The notes below the pieces were generated by a model. That model was not told the origin of the DNA. It saw nothing but the letters and a program-made list of their open reading frames with translations, and made no database searches. A DNA stretch of 64,000 nucleotides from contig JAQTNK010000006.1 in assembly GCA_028713915.1 (NCBI GenBank), positions 62,001 to 126,000 on the forward strand. Reading direction: 5' to 3'. Source of the DNA: Rhodocyclaceae bacterium. GTDB taxonomy: Bacteria; Pseudomonadota; Gammaproteobacteria; Burkholderiales; Rhodocyclaceae. Shown piece after piece: positions 47,833-55,924 of the stretch; positions within the stretch are counted from its first letter, which is position 1, and each line of letters begins with the position of its first letter. A program made the position numbers and the translations under genes.

Positions 47833-49677
47833 ATGGCGCTCTTTTCGTCCAGAAAAACCATCGTCGTGGATGCCGACGTTCTCGTCATCGGCGGCGGCTT
47901 CGGCGGCTGCGGGGCGGCTTACGAATCCCGATACTGGGGACGCAACCTGAAGATCGTCGTCGTCGAAAAGGCCAACATCGAGAGAAGCGGCGCGGTTGCC
48001 CACGGCCTGTCGGCGATCAATTGCTACATGGGCATGCAGTGGGGCGAGAACCAGCCGGAAGACCACGTGCGCTATGCCCGCGGCGACCTGATGGGGCTGG
48101 TGCGCGAGGACCTGATTTTCGACATCGCCCGGCATGTCGATTCCACCGTGCACAAGTTCGAGGAGTGGGGCCTGCCGATCATGAAGGACCCGCAGACCGG
48201 TCATTACCTGCGCGAAGGGAAATGGCAGATCATGATTCACGGCGAGAGCTACAAGCCGATCGTTGCCGAGGCCGCCGCGAAGTCCGCCACCACGGTCTAC
48301 AACCGCATCATGGTGACCCATCTGCTGCTGGACAAGGCGCGTCCCGACAGGGTCGCCGGCGCGGTCGGCTTCAGCGTCCGCGACGGCAATTTCTACGTCT
48401 TCAGGGCGAAGGCGGTGATCGTCGCCGCCGGCGGCGCCTCGCACATCTACCGGCCCAGGGCGATCGGCGAAGGCACCGGCCGGACCTGGTATGCGCCGTG
48501 GAGCAGCGCATCGGCCTACGGTCTCCTGGTGCAGGCCGGCGCCAAGATGATCCAGATGGAGAACAAGATCGTTCTCGCCCGCTTCAAGGACGGCTATGGT
48601 CCGGTCGGTGCCTGGTTCCTGCTCCTCAAGGCCTACGCCACCAACGCCTACGGCGAGAGATACGAGGAAGCCCGGTTCGATGAGATCAGGTCTCTCGTCG
48701 GCGCGTATGCCGACATCAAGCCGATGCCGACCTGCCTGCGCAACCACGCCATGCTGGAGGAGATGAAGGCGGGCAGGGGGCCGATCTACATGCATACGCA
48801 GGAGTGTCTCGACAGCCGCGAGAAAGAGGAAATCGGCTGGGAGGATTTTCTCGACATGACCGTCGGCCAGGCCGTCGTCTGGGCGTCGCAGAACATCGAT
48901 CCCAAGGAAAGGGCATCCGAGCTGATCACCTCGGAGCCCTACGTCATGGGTTCTCACGCCACCTGTTCCGGCGCCTGGGCCAGCGGACCCGAGGACTGCG
49001 CGCCAAGCGACTACCAGTGGGGCTACAACCGGATGACGACCATTGAAGGACTCTTCGGCGCCGGCGACACGATAGGCGGCTGCGCGCACAAGTTCTCCTC
49101 CGGCTCCTTCACCGAGGGAAGGCTCGCCGGAAAATCGGCGGTCAGGTACGTCATGGATCTGCAAGGCGCCATGCCCGAGGTGGATGAAGCGCAAATCGGG
49201 AAACTGGCGGCGACGATATTCAGGCCGCTCGACAACTACGCGGTGGGCAGGAACGAGATCGTCGCCGGGACCGTGTCGCCGAACTACCTGCTGCCGCTGC
49301 ACGGCCTGCAGCGGCTGGAGAAGCTCATGGACGAATACGTCGGCGGCTACACCACTTTCTATGTGACCAACGAACCGCTGCTCCACCGTGGCCTGGAGTT
49401 GCTGGCGCTGCTCAAGGAAGACCTCGACCACCTCGGTGCCGAAGACCTCCATCAGCTCCAGCGGGCATGGGAACTCAGGCACCGGGTGCTGACGGCGGAG
49501 GCGGTCGCGAGGCACACGCTATTCAGGCAGGAAACCCGATGGCCCGGCTACTACTATCGCGCCGACCATCCGAAACTGGACGACGTCGACTGGCATGTCT
49601 TCACCGCCTCTGAATACGACGCGAAGAGGGAAGAATGGCGACTGACCAAGCTTCCCGTGCACCACATCATTTCCTGA
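47833..49677 (+). CDS. aprA: Adenylylsulfate reductase alpha subunit
   Basis: 614 residues. FAD-binding VLVIGGGFGGCGAAYESRYW near the N-terminus, the substrate region ERSGAVAHGLSAINCYMG, and HATCSGAWASGPEDCAPSDY are diagnostic for AprA. The enzyme interconverts sulfite plus AMP and adenylylsulfate; with AprM present the oxidative direction, sulfite to APS, is most likely. ATG 47833 is preceded by GGAGGTG. No sat (ATP sulfurylase) gene is next to it in this window, so APS would be converted to sulfate and ATP by an enzyme encoded elsewhere. Confidence 0.97.
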   Translation: MALFSSRKTIVVDADVLVIGGGFGGCGAAYESRYWGRNLKIVVVEKANIERSGAVAHGLSAINCYMGMQWGENQPEDHVRYARGDLMGLVREDLIFDIARHVDSTVHKFEEWGLPIMKDPQTGHYLREGKWQIMIHGESYKPIVAEAAAKSATTVYNRIMVTHLLLDKARPDRVAGAVGFSVRDGNFYVFRAKAVIVAAGGASHIYRPRAIGEGTGRTWYAPWSSASAYGLLVQAGAKMIQMENKIVLARFKDGYGPVGAWFLLLKAYATNAYGERYEEARFDEIRSLVGAYADIKPMPTCLRNHAMLEEMKAGRGPIYMHTQECLDSREKEEIGWEDFLDMTVGQAVVWASQNIDPKERASELITSEPYVMGSHATCSGAWASGPEDCAPSDYQWGYNRMTTIEGLFGAGDTIGGCAHKFSSGSFTEGRLAGKSAVRYVMDLQGAMPEVDEAQIGKLAATIFRPLDNYAVGRNEIVAGTVSPNYLLPLHGLQRLEKLMDEYVGGYTTFYVTNEPLLHRGLELLALLKEDLDHLGAEDLHQLQRAWELRHRVLTAEAVARHTLFRQETRWPGYYYRADHPKLDDVDWHVFTASEYDAKREEWRLTKLPVHHIIS

Positions 49678-49740
49678 AGGCTGCGGCTCGATCGCCGCCG
49701 GCAGGCTGCCGTTGGACAGGGCAGCGGCATTCACGCTCAT

Positions 49741-49947
49741 TCACGTTGAACCTGGCTTCGCGGCGCAGAAATGCGGACAGGCCGGCTGCGGCATAATCAG
49801 GGTGTCGGATGCCTTGCACAGTCCGGTATCCGCACGTACCGAACCGAGGGCGGAACTCAGGATGTTCAAGCCGGGCAACGCCCGCTCCAATTCATGCGCA
49901 TCGTGAACGAAAAGGCGGCATTCGCGGCAAGTGTCGGGCGAGGTCAT
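49741..49947 (-). CDS. Small cysteine-rich protein beside aprA
   Basis: 68 residues from ATG 49947, which follows CAGGAG nine bases upstream. Cysteines occur in MTSPDTCRECRLFVHDAHEL (C-x2-C), in DTGLCKASD and in PQPACPHFC (C-x3-C), a layout that could hold zinc or an iron-sulfur cluster. No family is assigned. It converges on aprA and is 65 bases downstream of the exporter gene, in the same direction, so it may belong with the sulfur genes. Confidence 0.65.
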   Translation of the reverse strand: MTSPDTCRECRLFVHDAHELERALPGLNILSSALGSVRADTGLCKASDTLIMPQPACPHFCAAKPGST

Positions 49948-50012
49948 GATATGCGCTCCTGAAGCACGCATGGCATGGCCGGCCTGCGCCAGCCATGCCG
50001 CGGTGCCGGTTG

Positions 50013-51404
50013 CTACAAGGCTCCCCAGTAATCGCCGAAGACGTGGACGGACATCAGGTAGCCCAGCACGACGTTGCAGGCGACGCCGATGGAGAAGGCC
50101 AGGAAAGCCTTCCAGCCGACCGGCTGAAGTTCCCTGATGCGCGTCGTCAGACCGATGCTCAGGAAGCAGAAAATGAACGCCCAGCTGCGCAGGGAGACCA
50201 GCGGCAGGATCAGGTTCGGTTTCACGACCTTGTTGAAATCCGCTACTGAATATCCACTTGTCATTACCGTCATCAGCACGGAGGCGACGAAGAAGCCGAT
50301 GACGAATTTCGGAAAGCGCCACCAGACCTCGCGCACATCGGGCCTGACGCCGGTTTCCTGCTTTTCCCAAACCATGGTGGCGATGAGTGCCCAAATCACG
50401 GACCAGATGCCGATCCACAAGTCCCGGCCGATGACCTTCATCAGGGTGAAGGCCTTGATGGCGGCGTCTTCATTGCCCGCCATCTTGCCGTAGGTGGTCG
50501 CCGCCGCAAAACCGGCGGCATCGGCAAACTCGGATGTGCCGATCCATGCGCCGGCGACGCCGGCCGACAGGCCCAGCGCCTGGGAAACGAACGGCAGGAC
50601 GAGGATCATGACCAGCGCCCAGCCGACCACCAGGGTCACGGAGGTGTATAGGTGTTCCTTCTTGGCGCCGACCGAGGCGGCGATGGCCATGGAGGCCGAC
50701 ACGCCGCACACCGCCCCGCCGACGCCGATGACGGCGGCCAGTCTCTTGTCCAGCCCGAATACCCGGGTGGCGAGAAAAAAGATGATCAGGCAGGTTGTCA
50801 GCGAGATGAAGGTCGCCTGGGCAATGGCCACCGGCCCCGCCGTCAATACCAGCGTGATGGGGAAAGTCGCGCCCAGCAGCACGATGCCGAGCTTGATGAA
50901 GTACTCCACGCGGAAGGCGCTGTCCATCCACTTCGGCAACTGGAAGACGTTGGCGACGACCAGACCCACCACCAGCGCCACCAGCGGCGCTTCCATGTTG
51001 AACTTGGCGGCATTCGCCCAGCCGGCGATCGAGAACATGATGATCGACATGACGTAAAGGAACACGAACGACGGGACGAACTCGGACAACTTGATTCCCA
51101 TGACGCGGCAACTGGCGCCGAAGATCACCAGCCAGAAGACGAATTGCGTCAGGTAGAGCTGGGCGTTATGGGCGAAGTGGGCGACGAGTTGATCGAGCGA
51201 CGACCACTTGAGTCCGCCCGGATTGATGGCCAGGGACTTGAGGGCCGTGCTGCCGCCGTTGAACAACAGAATCGCCGCGATCATCAGGCCGATGCCGATC
51301 CAGATCGCCCACCAGTCTTCCTTCAGGTACAGTTCCTTCCACGTCGATTTTCTGTCCGGAACCGGTACGCTGCCTTCGTTCACGGATGCGTTTGTTGTTG
51401 TCAT
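50013..51404 (-). CDS. YeiH-family putative sulfate exporter
   Basis: 463 residues with ten or more membrane helices. VGGAVCGVSASMAIAASVGA and GTSEFADAAGFAAATTYGKM are hallmarks of the YeiH/PF03601 family, annotated as putative sulfate exporters; the annotation rests on genome context and is not firmly proven. Placement next to aprMBA fits removal of sulfate made by sulfite oxidation. The ATG at 51404 is chosen because GAGGAGG lies eight bases upstream; an ATG two codons earlier is too close to that site. The N-terminal 30 residues are polar. Confidence 0.85.
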   Translation of the reverse strand: MTTTNASVNEGSVPVPDRKSTWKELYLKEDWWAIWIGIGLMIAAILLFNGGSTALKSLAINPGGLKWSSLDQLVAHFAHNAQLYLTQFVFWLVIFGASCRVMGIKLSEFVPSFVFLYVMSIIMFSIAGWANAAKFNMEAPLVALVVGLVVANVFQLPKWMDSAFRVEYFIKLGIVLLGATFPITLVLTAGPVAIAQATFISLTTCLIIFFLATRVFGLDKRLAAVIGVGGAVCGVSASMAIAASVGAKKEHLYTSVTLVVGWALVMILVLPFVSQALGLSAGVAGAWIGTSEFADAAGFAAATTYGKMAGNEDAAIKAFTLMKVIGRDLWIGIWSVIWALIATMVWEKQETGVRPDVREVWWRFPKFVIGFFVASVLMTVMTSGYSVADFNKVVKPNLILPLVSLRSWAFIFCFLSIGLTTRIRELQPVGWKAFLAFSIGVACNVVLGYLMSVHVFGDYWGAL

Positions 51405-51729
51405 GTCCATCCTCCTCGCATTGAATTGCGCAAACGGCCGGCGGTGGGACCTGCCGGCAGAGGACTGGCGGTTCTTGACGACTGACGCCGAATCGCGACG
51501 GGGCTCGACGCCCTTGAATGCAGCCGGACCGCGCCAGCCCGTCGCCGACTCATCGCCCTGTCGTAATGCGCCGTTATCCCGGATAGATGGTGCAATGGCG
51601 CGGCACAGGCGCCAATACTGTTGTTGCCCTATTCTCCCTACCGGTTTACGACTAGCGCTACGCTTCGTTGGTCGCTGCGCGAATTCTGGCTTCGGCTGCT
51701 GTCGATCGGTCCGCCGGTCGCGAAGAAAG
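51405..51729. other. Intergenic stretch upstream of the exporter gene
   Basis: About 325 bases between two minus-strand genes. It should hold the promoter of the exporter gene and the 3' end of the next operon. No palindrome, RNA gene or convincing frame was recognised. Confidence 0.4.
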
Positions 51730-52815
51730 CTACTGCCCGGTCTCGCCCGAGCGCGTCGTGGCGGCGTCGTGGCTCGCGGGTTTTTCTTTCGGCGATTCGG
51801 CGCCGTTGGTCGTGGCGTTGGAGAAAGCCGCGACGAATCGATCCATCGCCGCGAAAAGGATCTCGACGCTGTAGCCGGCAACGAACGCCAGGGCCAACGG
51901 CGAGAGGGACCTTATGGTTTCCGATCCGGGCTCGAAGAACCATGTGATCGCCAATCCCGACAACGTGCCCAGGACCATGCGGATCTTGTAGCGAATATGC
52001 GACTCGGGGGTATAGCTGAAGGAACGGATGTCCCGCGACAGCATGCGCAGGACGTAGGTGCAAGAGCCGAGCAGGCCATAGAGCAACGGCAGGAGATAGG
52101 CCTGGAGGGCGAACAGCACAAAGGGCGTGCGCGTCAGCACCAAGTCGAGCCGCGCGGCGTCGGCATCGCTGCCGGGCGGCTCGGCGGCCATTGCGGAGTT
52201 GCCGGTCGGCTTGTCGTTGAGATTCGGCAGGCCGAAGCGAAGCAGCTTGTTCCAGGTCACCAGGATGTGAGAATAGGCATCGGCCTGGTTGCGCAGATTG
52301 GTGATGCTCTCCGTCAGGCGCATGCCGTCGGCAGTGCTCTCCGGCGCCGTTCCCCTGGGCAGCTTCGCGCGCAGATCGACCAACTCGTAGCGGGCCTTGT
52401 TGCGCTCTTCATTCAACTGCTTGAGGGAGGTAAGAGCGGTGGATCCCACCACCCAGTAGATCTGGACGGCGACCAGGATCGCCAGCCAGCAAACGGTCCA
52501 AATCCAGTACCACCGAATCGCCTGGCGGGATTCCGGCGGACTGCCCTCTCTGGACATGGCGGCGCGCAGGCCGGCTATCGTCACCGGCGCGACATTGACG
52601 GCGAGCTTTTGCATGGCCAGGTAGAACCCCGCCAGATCGTCGCCTTCCAGCCTGCCGTCGGCGAATAGACCGCGTGCGCGCGTCACCGTGCTCGCCGTAT
52701 CCGGCGTCACTGCGATGTCGGACTGGCACGCATATGACAGCAGCAGCATCGCTCCTTCGACATCGGCGGCGAGCATGGCAACGTTCGTTTTGGCGTGGGG
52801 CAGCGGTTCGGCCAT
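51730..52815 (-). CDS. Membrane protein of unknown function
   Basis: 361 residues. A first domain of 110 residues is cytoplasmic (MAEPLPHAKTNVAMLAADVE onward), then helix 1 (WYWIWTVCWLAILVAVQIYW), a long predicted coiled segment (LTSLKQLNEERNKARYELVD), and two or three further helices near 240-330 (FVLFALQAYLLPLLYGLLGS, LSPLALAFVAGYSVEILFAA). The layout of coiled loop between helices suggests an envelope-spanning assembly, but no family is recognised. GGAGA lies seven bases before ATG 52815. It follows the secreted protein gene by 20 bases, so the two form an operon. Confidence 0.7.
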   Translation of the reverse strand: MAEPLPHAKTNVAMLAADVEGAMLLLSYACQSDIAVTPDTASTVTRARGLFADGRLEGDDLAGFYLAMQKLAVNVAPVTIAGLRAAMSREGSPPESRQAIRWYWIWTVCWLAILVAVQIYWVVGSTALTSLKQLNEERNKARYELVDLRAKLPRGTAPESTADGMRLTESITNLRNQADAYSHILVTWNKLLRFGLPNLNDKPTGNSAMAAEPPGSDADAARLDLVLTRTPFVLFALQAYLLPLLYGLLGSCTYVLRMLSRDIRSFSYTPESHIRYKIRMVLGTLSGLAITWFFEPGSETIRSLSPLALAFVAGYSVEILFAAMDRFVAAFSNATTNGAESPKEKPASHDAATTRSGETGQ

Positions 52816-52835
52816 GGCCTGTCTCCAAGCGGCAA

Positions 52836-53387
52836 TCAGCGAATCTCGATGCGGAAGATGCAGGGGCGACGCTGGCCGCCGATATCGCACTTCACCGGCG
52901 TGTCGTCGTCATAGAGAACCTCGACGCGCCAAATGCCGCGGCTCACGCTTTCCTTCTTGCTCCAGGTGCGCCACGTGAATACGTCCTGAGCGGCGAGCTG
53001 ACCGGCCAGCTTGGTGATGACGGGCGAGGCCCCCGAGCCCACCGTCAGGGGAACGCTCAGACGTTCCGTGAAGGTGTCGTCCGGGGCTTCGAGGTCGACT
53101 TCTCCGCCGACTGCCACGGACCAGCGATGGCGAATGGGCAAGGCGCCGTGGTCGCGCAGATAGCGCAGCGCGGGGTCGGAACCCTGATAGGTCATCCACA
53201 GCAGCAGCGGAGCGAAGGGCGCCTTGCCATTGTGAACCGGCCCGGGCCCGCGCTTGCCGACGGAGCGCGTCCAGATGGCGTTCTTGCCGATCACCAGATC
53301 CTCGGCCATGACGGGCAGGGACCAACTCGCCAGGATGGCGATCAAGCACCCGAATCTGCGGCCCGAGCCGCGCTGCCTGTTGCCCAC
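52836..53387 (-). CDS. Secreted protein of unknown function
   Basis: 183 residues. A basic N-terminus and hydrophobic stretch (FGCLIAILASWSLPVMA) form a signal peptide, probably cleaved at VMA-ED. The mature part is beta-rich; its end, SVSRGIWRVEVLYDDDTPVK, resembles immunoglobulin-like or DUF2914-type domains, and two cysteines (KCDIGGQRRPC) may pair. The GTG at 53387 is preferred to an ATG at 53408 because GGGGAG lies five bases upstream. It heads a two-gene operon with the membrane protein and is divergent from the phospholipase-like gene. Confidence 0.65.
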   Translation of the reverse strand: MGNRQRGSGRRFGCLIAILASWSLPVMAEDLVIGKNAIWTRSVGKRGPGPVHNGKAPFAPLLLWMTYQGSDPALRYLRDHGALPIRHRWSVAVGGEVDLEAPDDTFTERLSVPLTVGSGASPVITKLAGQLAAQDVFTWRTWSKKESVSRGIWRVEVLYDDDTPVKCDIGGQRRPCIFRIEIR

Positions 53388-53492
53388 CGAAGCTCCCCTT
53401 TCGTGCATTTGAACATCATATTATTATTGCAAGGTCATGGGCATTATGGCCAAATGCTTGACGAAATCAATTCATATTTTCAGGAGCTCATC

Positions 53493-54428
53493 GTGCCTGG
53501 TTCCTACGCTCACATCACCCTCGTCAACCTGGCCCGGGAGCCGGCGCGGCTTGACGCCGGGCCGGGAATGCCCAAGCCGGCCGGCCTCGCGCTCGGCCGA
53601 TGGCTCAAGCACTGCGAACTGGGAGCCGTGAGTCCGGACTACCCCTATCTTGCCGTTGGCGCCGAAGGTGCCGCCGACTGGGCCGACCTGATGCACTACC
53701 AGCATACCGGCGACATGGTGAAGGCGGGCGTGGAGACGGTAAGCGGGCTGACCGGCAGCGTGCGCGACAAGGCCTTCGCCTGGCTGCTTGGATACGCCGC
53801 CCACGTCATCACCGACGCCACCGTCCATCCGGTCGTGGAACTCAAGGTCGGCCCATATGCCGAGAACAAGACCGCTCACCGCGTCTGCGAGATGCACCAG
53901 GACGCATACATATACCAACGCCTCGATCTCGGGGGCGTCGGCGTCGCCGCTTACCTGAAGTCGGGAATCGAGCATTGCTGCGCGGCCGATGGCTCGCTGG
54001 AGCCGTCGTTTGCCGAGACCTGGGGCAGCATGCTGAGGCGCTGCTATCCGCAGGAGTTTGTCGGCAATCCGCCGGCGATCGGCCTCTGGCACCACGGTTA
54101 TACGACGGTGCTCGACGTCGGCGGCGAGGGCTGCCATCTCATGCCTATCGCCCGTCATGTCGCCGTGAATTGCGGCCTGACCTATCCGCTGTTGCCGGAG
54201 GTCGACCATGCGGCGTACATCGACAGCCTCGAGACTCCGCATAACCTGATGTCCTACGACCAGGTTTTCGACAAGGCGCTCGAACACGTGATTCAGGGCT
54301 GGCACCTCATCGCTGAGGCGGTATTCGGCAACGGCACCGGCTATCAGACCGCGTTTGGGAACTGGAATCTGGATACCGGCAGGGATTCAAGCGGCACGCT
54401 GGTGCTCTGGGCGGAGGATGCGCCATGA
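53493..54428 (+). CDS. Zinc-dependent phospholipase C-domain protein
   Basis: 311 residues. MPGSYAHITLVNLAREPARL, GYAAHVITDATVHPVVELK-like and WLKHCELGAVSPDYPYL regions match bacterial proteins with the zinc-dependent phospholipase C/S1-P1 nuclease-type fold, where several His and Asp residues bind zinc. No signal peptide is seen, so if it is a lipase it would act inside the cell or leave by another route. GTG 53493 is the start, with AGGAG seven bases upstream. Its end overlaps the lipoprotein gene by four bases. Confidence 0.75.
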   Translation: MPGSYAHITLVNLAREPARLDAGPGMPKPAGLALGRWLKHCELGAVSPDYPYLAVGAEGAADWADLMHYQHTGDMVKAGVETVSGLTGSVRDKAFAWLLGYAAHVITDATVHPVVELKVGPYAENKTAHRVCEMHQDAYIYQRLDLGGVGVAAYLKSGIEHCCAADGSLEPSFAETWGSMLRRCYPQEFVGNPPAIGLWHHGYTTVLDVGGEGCHLMPIARHVAVNCGLTYPLLPEVDHAAYIDSLETPHNLMSYDQVFDKALEHVIQGWHLIAEAVFGNGTGYQTAFGNWNLDTGRDSSGTLVLWAEDAP

Positions 54429-54844
54429 GATGCGTTGCGGCGGTCGTGATCGCGTTGGCGGGGTGCGCAACCCAGGTCAAACAAACGTATTCGGAGGAGG
54501 AGATGATGCCGGCAGCGGCGGTCCTGACCAAGGTGTCCGCCGCCGCCGAGGCGAACCTCCGCTACAACGCGGCGTCGGACACCCTGTCCGATGCGGAATT
54601 TCTGAGGCAGTCCGTCGCCCATGACCCTGGATTGCTCGCCCCGCTTTCGGCTTACCAGGTCAAGGCGATGCGCCAGGGCGGGCACGCGGCGATCCTGGTG
54701 TGTTCCCACGATGGCACCACCGCGCTGCTGGAGGATGCCGGCTGCACCGCGGCCATGGATCGGCACCGCTGGAAAGACGACCCCAGGAGCCCCTGCGCTT
54801 TCACTGTCGATTGGGTGAACTTGTGTCCCGCCGCCGGGAACTGA
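54425..54844 (+). CDS. Small lipoprotein of unknown function
   Basis: 139 residues. A short lipoprotein signal MRCVAAVVIALAGCATQ has a lipobox LAGC with Cys14. The mature region contains four cysteines (VCSHDGTTALLEDAGC, SPCAFTV, NLCPAAGN) that could form disulphides. No family is recognised. Translational coupling (ATGA overlap) to the phospholipase-like gene suggests that the two work together, perhaps as enzyme and envelope partner or inhibitor; this is inference. Confidence 0.65.
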   Translation: MRCVAAVVIALAGCATQVKQTYSEEEMMPAAAVLTKVSAAAEANLRYNAASDTLSDAEFLRQSVAHDPGLLAPLSAYQVKAMRQGGHAAILVCSHDGTTALLEDAGCTAAMDRHRWKDDPRSPCAFTVDWVNLCPAAGN

Positions 54845-54873
54845 CACAGCTCGCCTTCGCTCCCCCTGCCACG

Positions 54874-55755
54874 TCAGTGCCGGCGTTCCATTTCGCGGCG
54901 GCGGGCCGCACCGAGCTTGGCCGAGCGCTCGATCTTGTCCAGGAAGAGGGGAAAGTCGAGTCCGTACTTGGCACGCAGTTCCTTGGCCAAATCGCGCAAG
55001 CGGCGCCAGTTGGGCTCGAAAACGGGGTTCCTGAAAGCCAGCAGCACGTGGTTGTCGTCCTCCCGCACCGGGAACACAATGACTTGGTGGTCGAACACCT
55101 CCATGGCGACGTCGGTCAGCCCGGCATAGCGCTGCTCGTCTCCCGCCAGATTGACCACTAGCACGCCGCTGCCCGCCAACTTGTCGTGGGCCTGTTTGAA
55201 GAACTCGCGATTGGCGAGAGTGGGAGCGAAGCCTGTTCGATCAAAGGCATCGACCAGCAAGACGTCGATGCCCTTTTCCGCCCTTTCCAGATACTCGGCA
55301 CCATCGCCTTCCTGCACCCGGAGGTTGGGGCTGTCAGGCGGCACCAGAAAAGCCTCCCGCAAGGCGATCACGTCGGGATTGTTCTCCAGCACGGTCATAT
55401 GCGTGGCCGGCAGCCGATAGTGGCAGAACTTGACGAGAGAGCCGCCGCCGAGGCCGATCAGCAAGAGGCGCCGCGGCCTGGTCTGGAACAGGAGGAAGGA
55501 CATCATCTTCTGCGTGTAGCGCACGTCGAGGGCGTTGGGCGCGGCAAGGTTCATGGCGCTCTGGATCAGCCGCCCGTCAAAATGCAGATAACGCCGCTCG
55601 CCGTCGTCGATGACAAAAGGCTTGGGATAACTGTGGTCCAGCAACTGCGCTCGCAACGCCTCCGCGCTGGCCCAGGGCGGCTCCAGCATCAGTACGCGGC
55701 CGCTGTCGGGATCGAACGGGCTGGGCATTTCAAACCAGGGGGAAGGGGAGGGCAT
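54874..55755 (-). CDS. Spermidine-synthase-like methyltransferase-fold protein
   Basis: 293 residues. The Rossmann core is clear: LLLIGLGGGSLVKFCHYRLP, then VLENNPDVIALREAF, GDGAEYLE and DVLLVDAFDRTG. These match the SpeE-like family, whose members transfer aminopropyl groups or are uncharacterised. It lacks the N-terminal beta domain of true spermidine synthases in typical form and has a basic C-terminal tail (AKLGAARRREMERRH). It converges on the lipoprotein gene and is divergent from the TonB receptor. Substrate unknown. Confidence 0.75.
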   Translation of the reverse strand: MPSPSPWFEMPSPFDPDSGRVLMLEPPWASAEALRAQLLDHSYPKPFVIDDGERRYLHFDGRLIQSAMNLAAPNALDVRYTQKMMSFLLFQTRPRRLLLIGLGGGSLVKFCHYRLPATHMTVLENNPDVIALREAFLVPPDSPNLRVQEGDGAEYLERAEKGIDVLLVDAFDRTGFAPTLANREFFKQAHDKLAGSGVLVVNLAGDEQRYAGLTDVAMEVFDHQVIVFPVREDDNHVLLAFRNPVFEPNWRRLRDLAKELRAKYGLDFPLFLDKIERSAKLGAARRREMERRH

Positions 55756-55872
55756 GGAGATCGATGCTGCAGCGAATGATGGACAGGAGCCAGCAACTCC
55801 TCATTTTACATGGCGGCAGTCATGTCCCTTGCGGACTCAATTCGTCCCCATAGGTATTCCGGCATAATGCGG

Positions 55873-55895
55873 TGCGGCCGGAAATGACGGCCGCA
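55873..55895. promoter_or_regulatory. Hairpin in the leader of the TonB receptor gene
   Basis: TGCGGCCG and CGGCCGCA form a perfect eight-base stem around GAAATGA, 29 bases before the receptor start. There is no T-run. It could be an operator or a regulatory RNA stem. Confidence 0.45.
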
Positions 55896-55924
55896 GAGCT
55901 TACGACAAGAGGGTCAGCCGAGTG

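Noticed and set aside
49741-50418. Longer minus-strand start for the small cysteine-rich protein
   Set aside because: The extra N-terminal part lies inside the exporter gene in another frame; the ATG at 49947 has a proper ribosome site.
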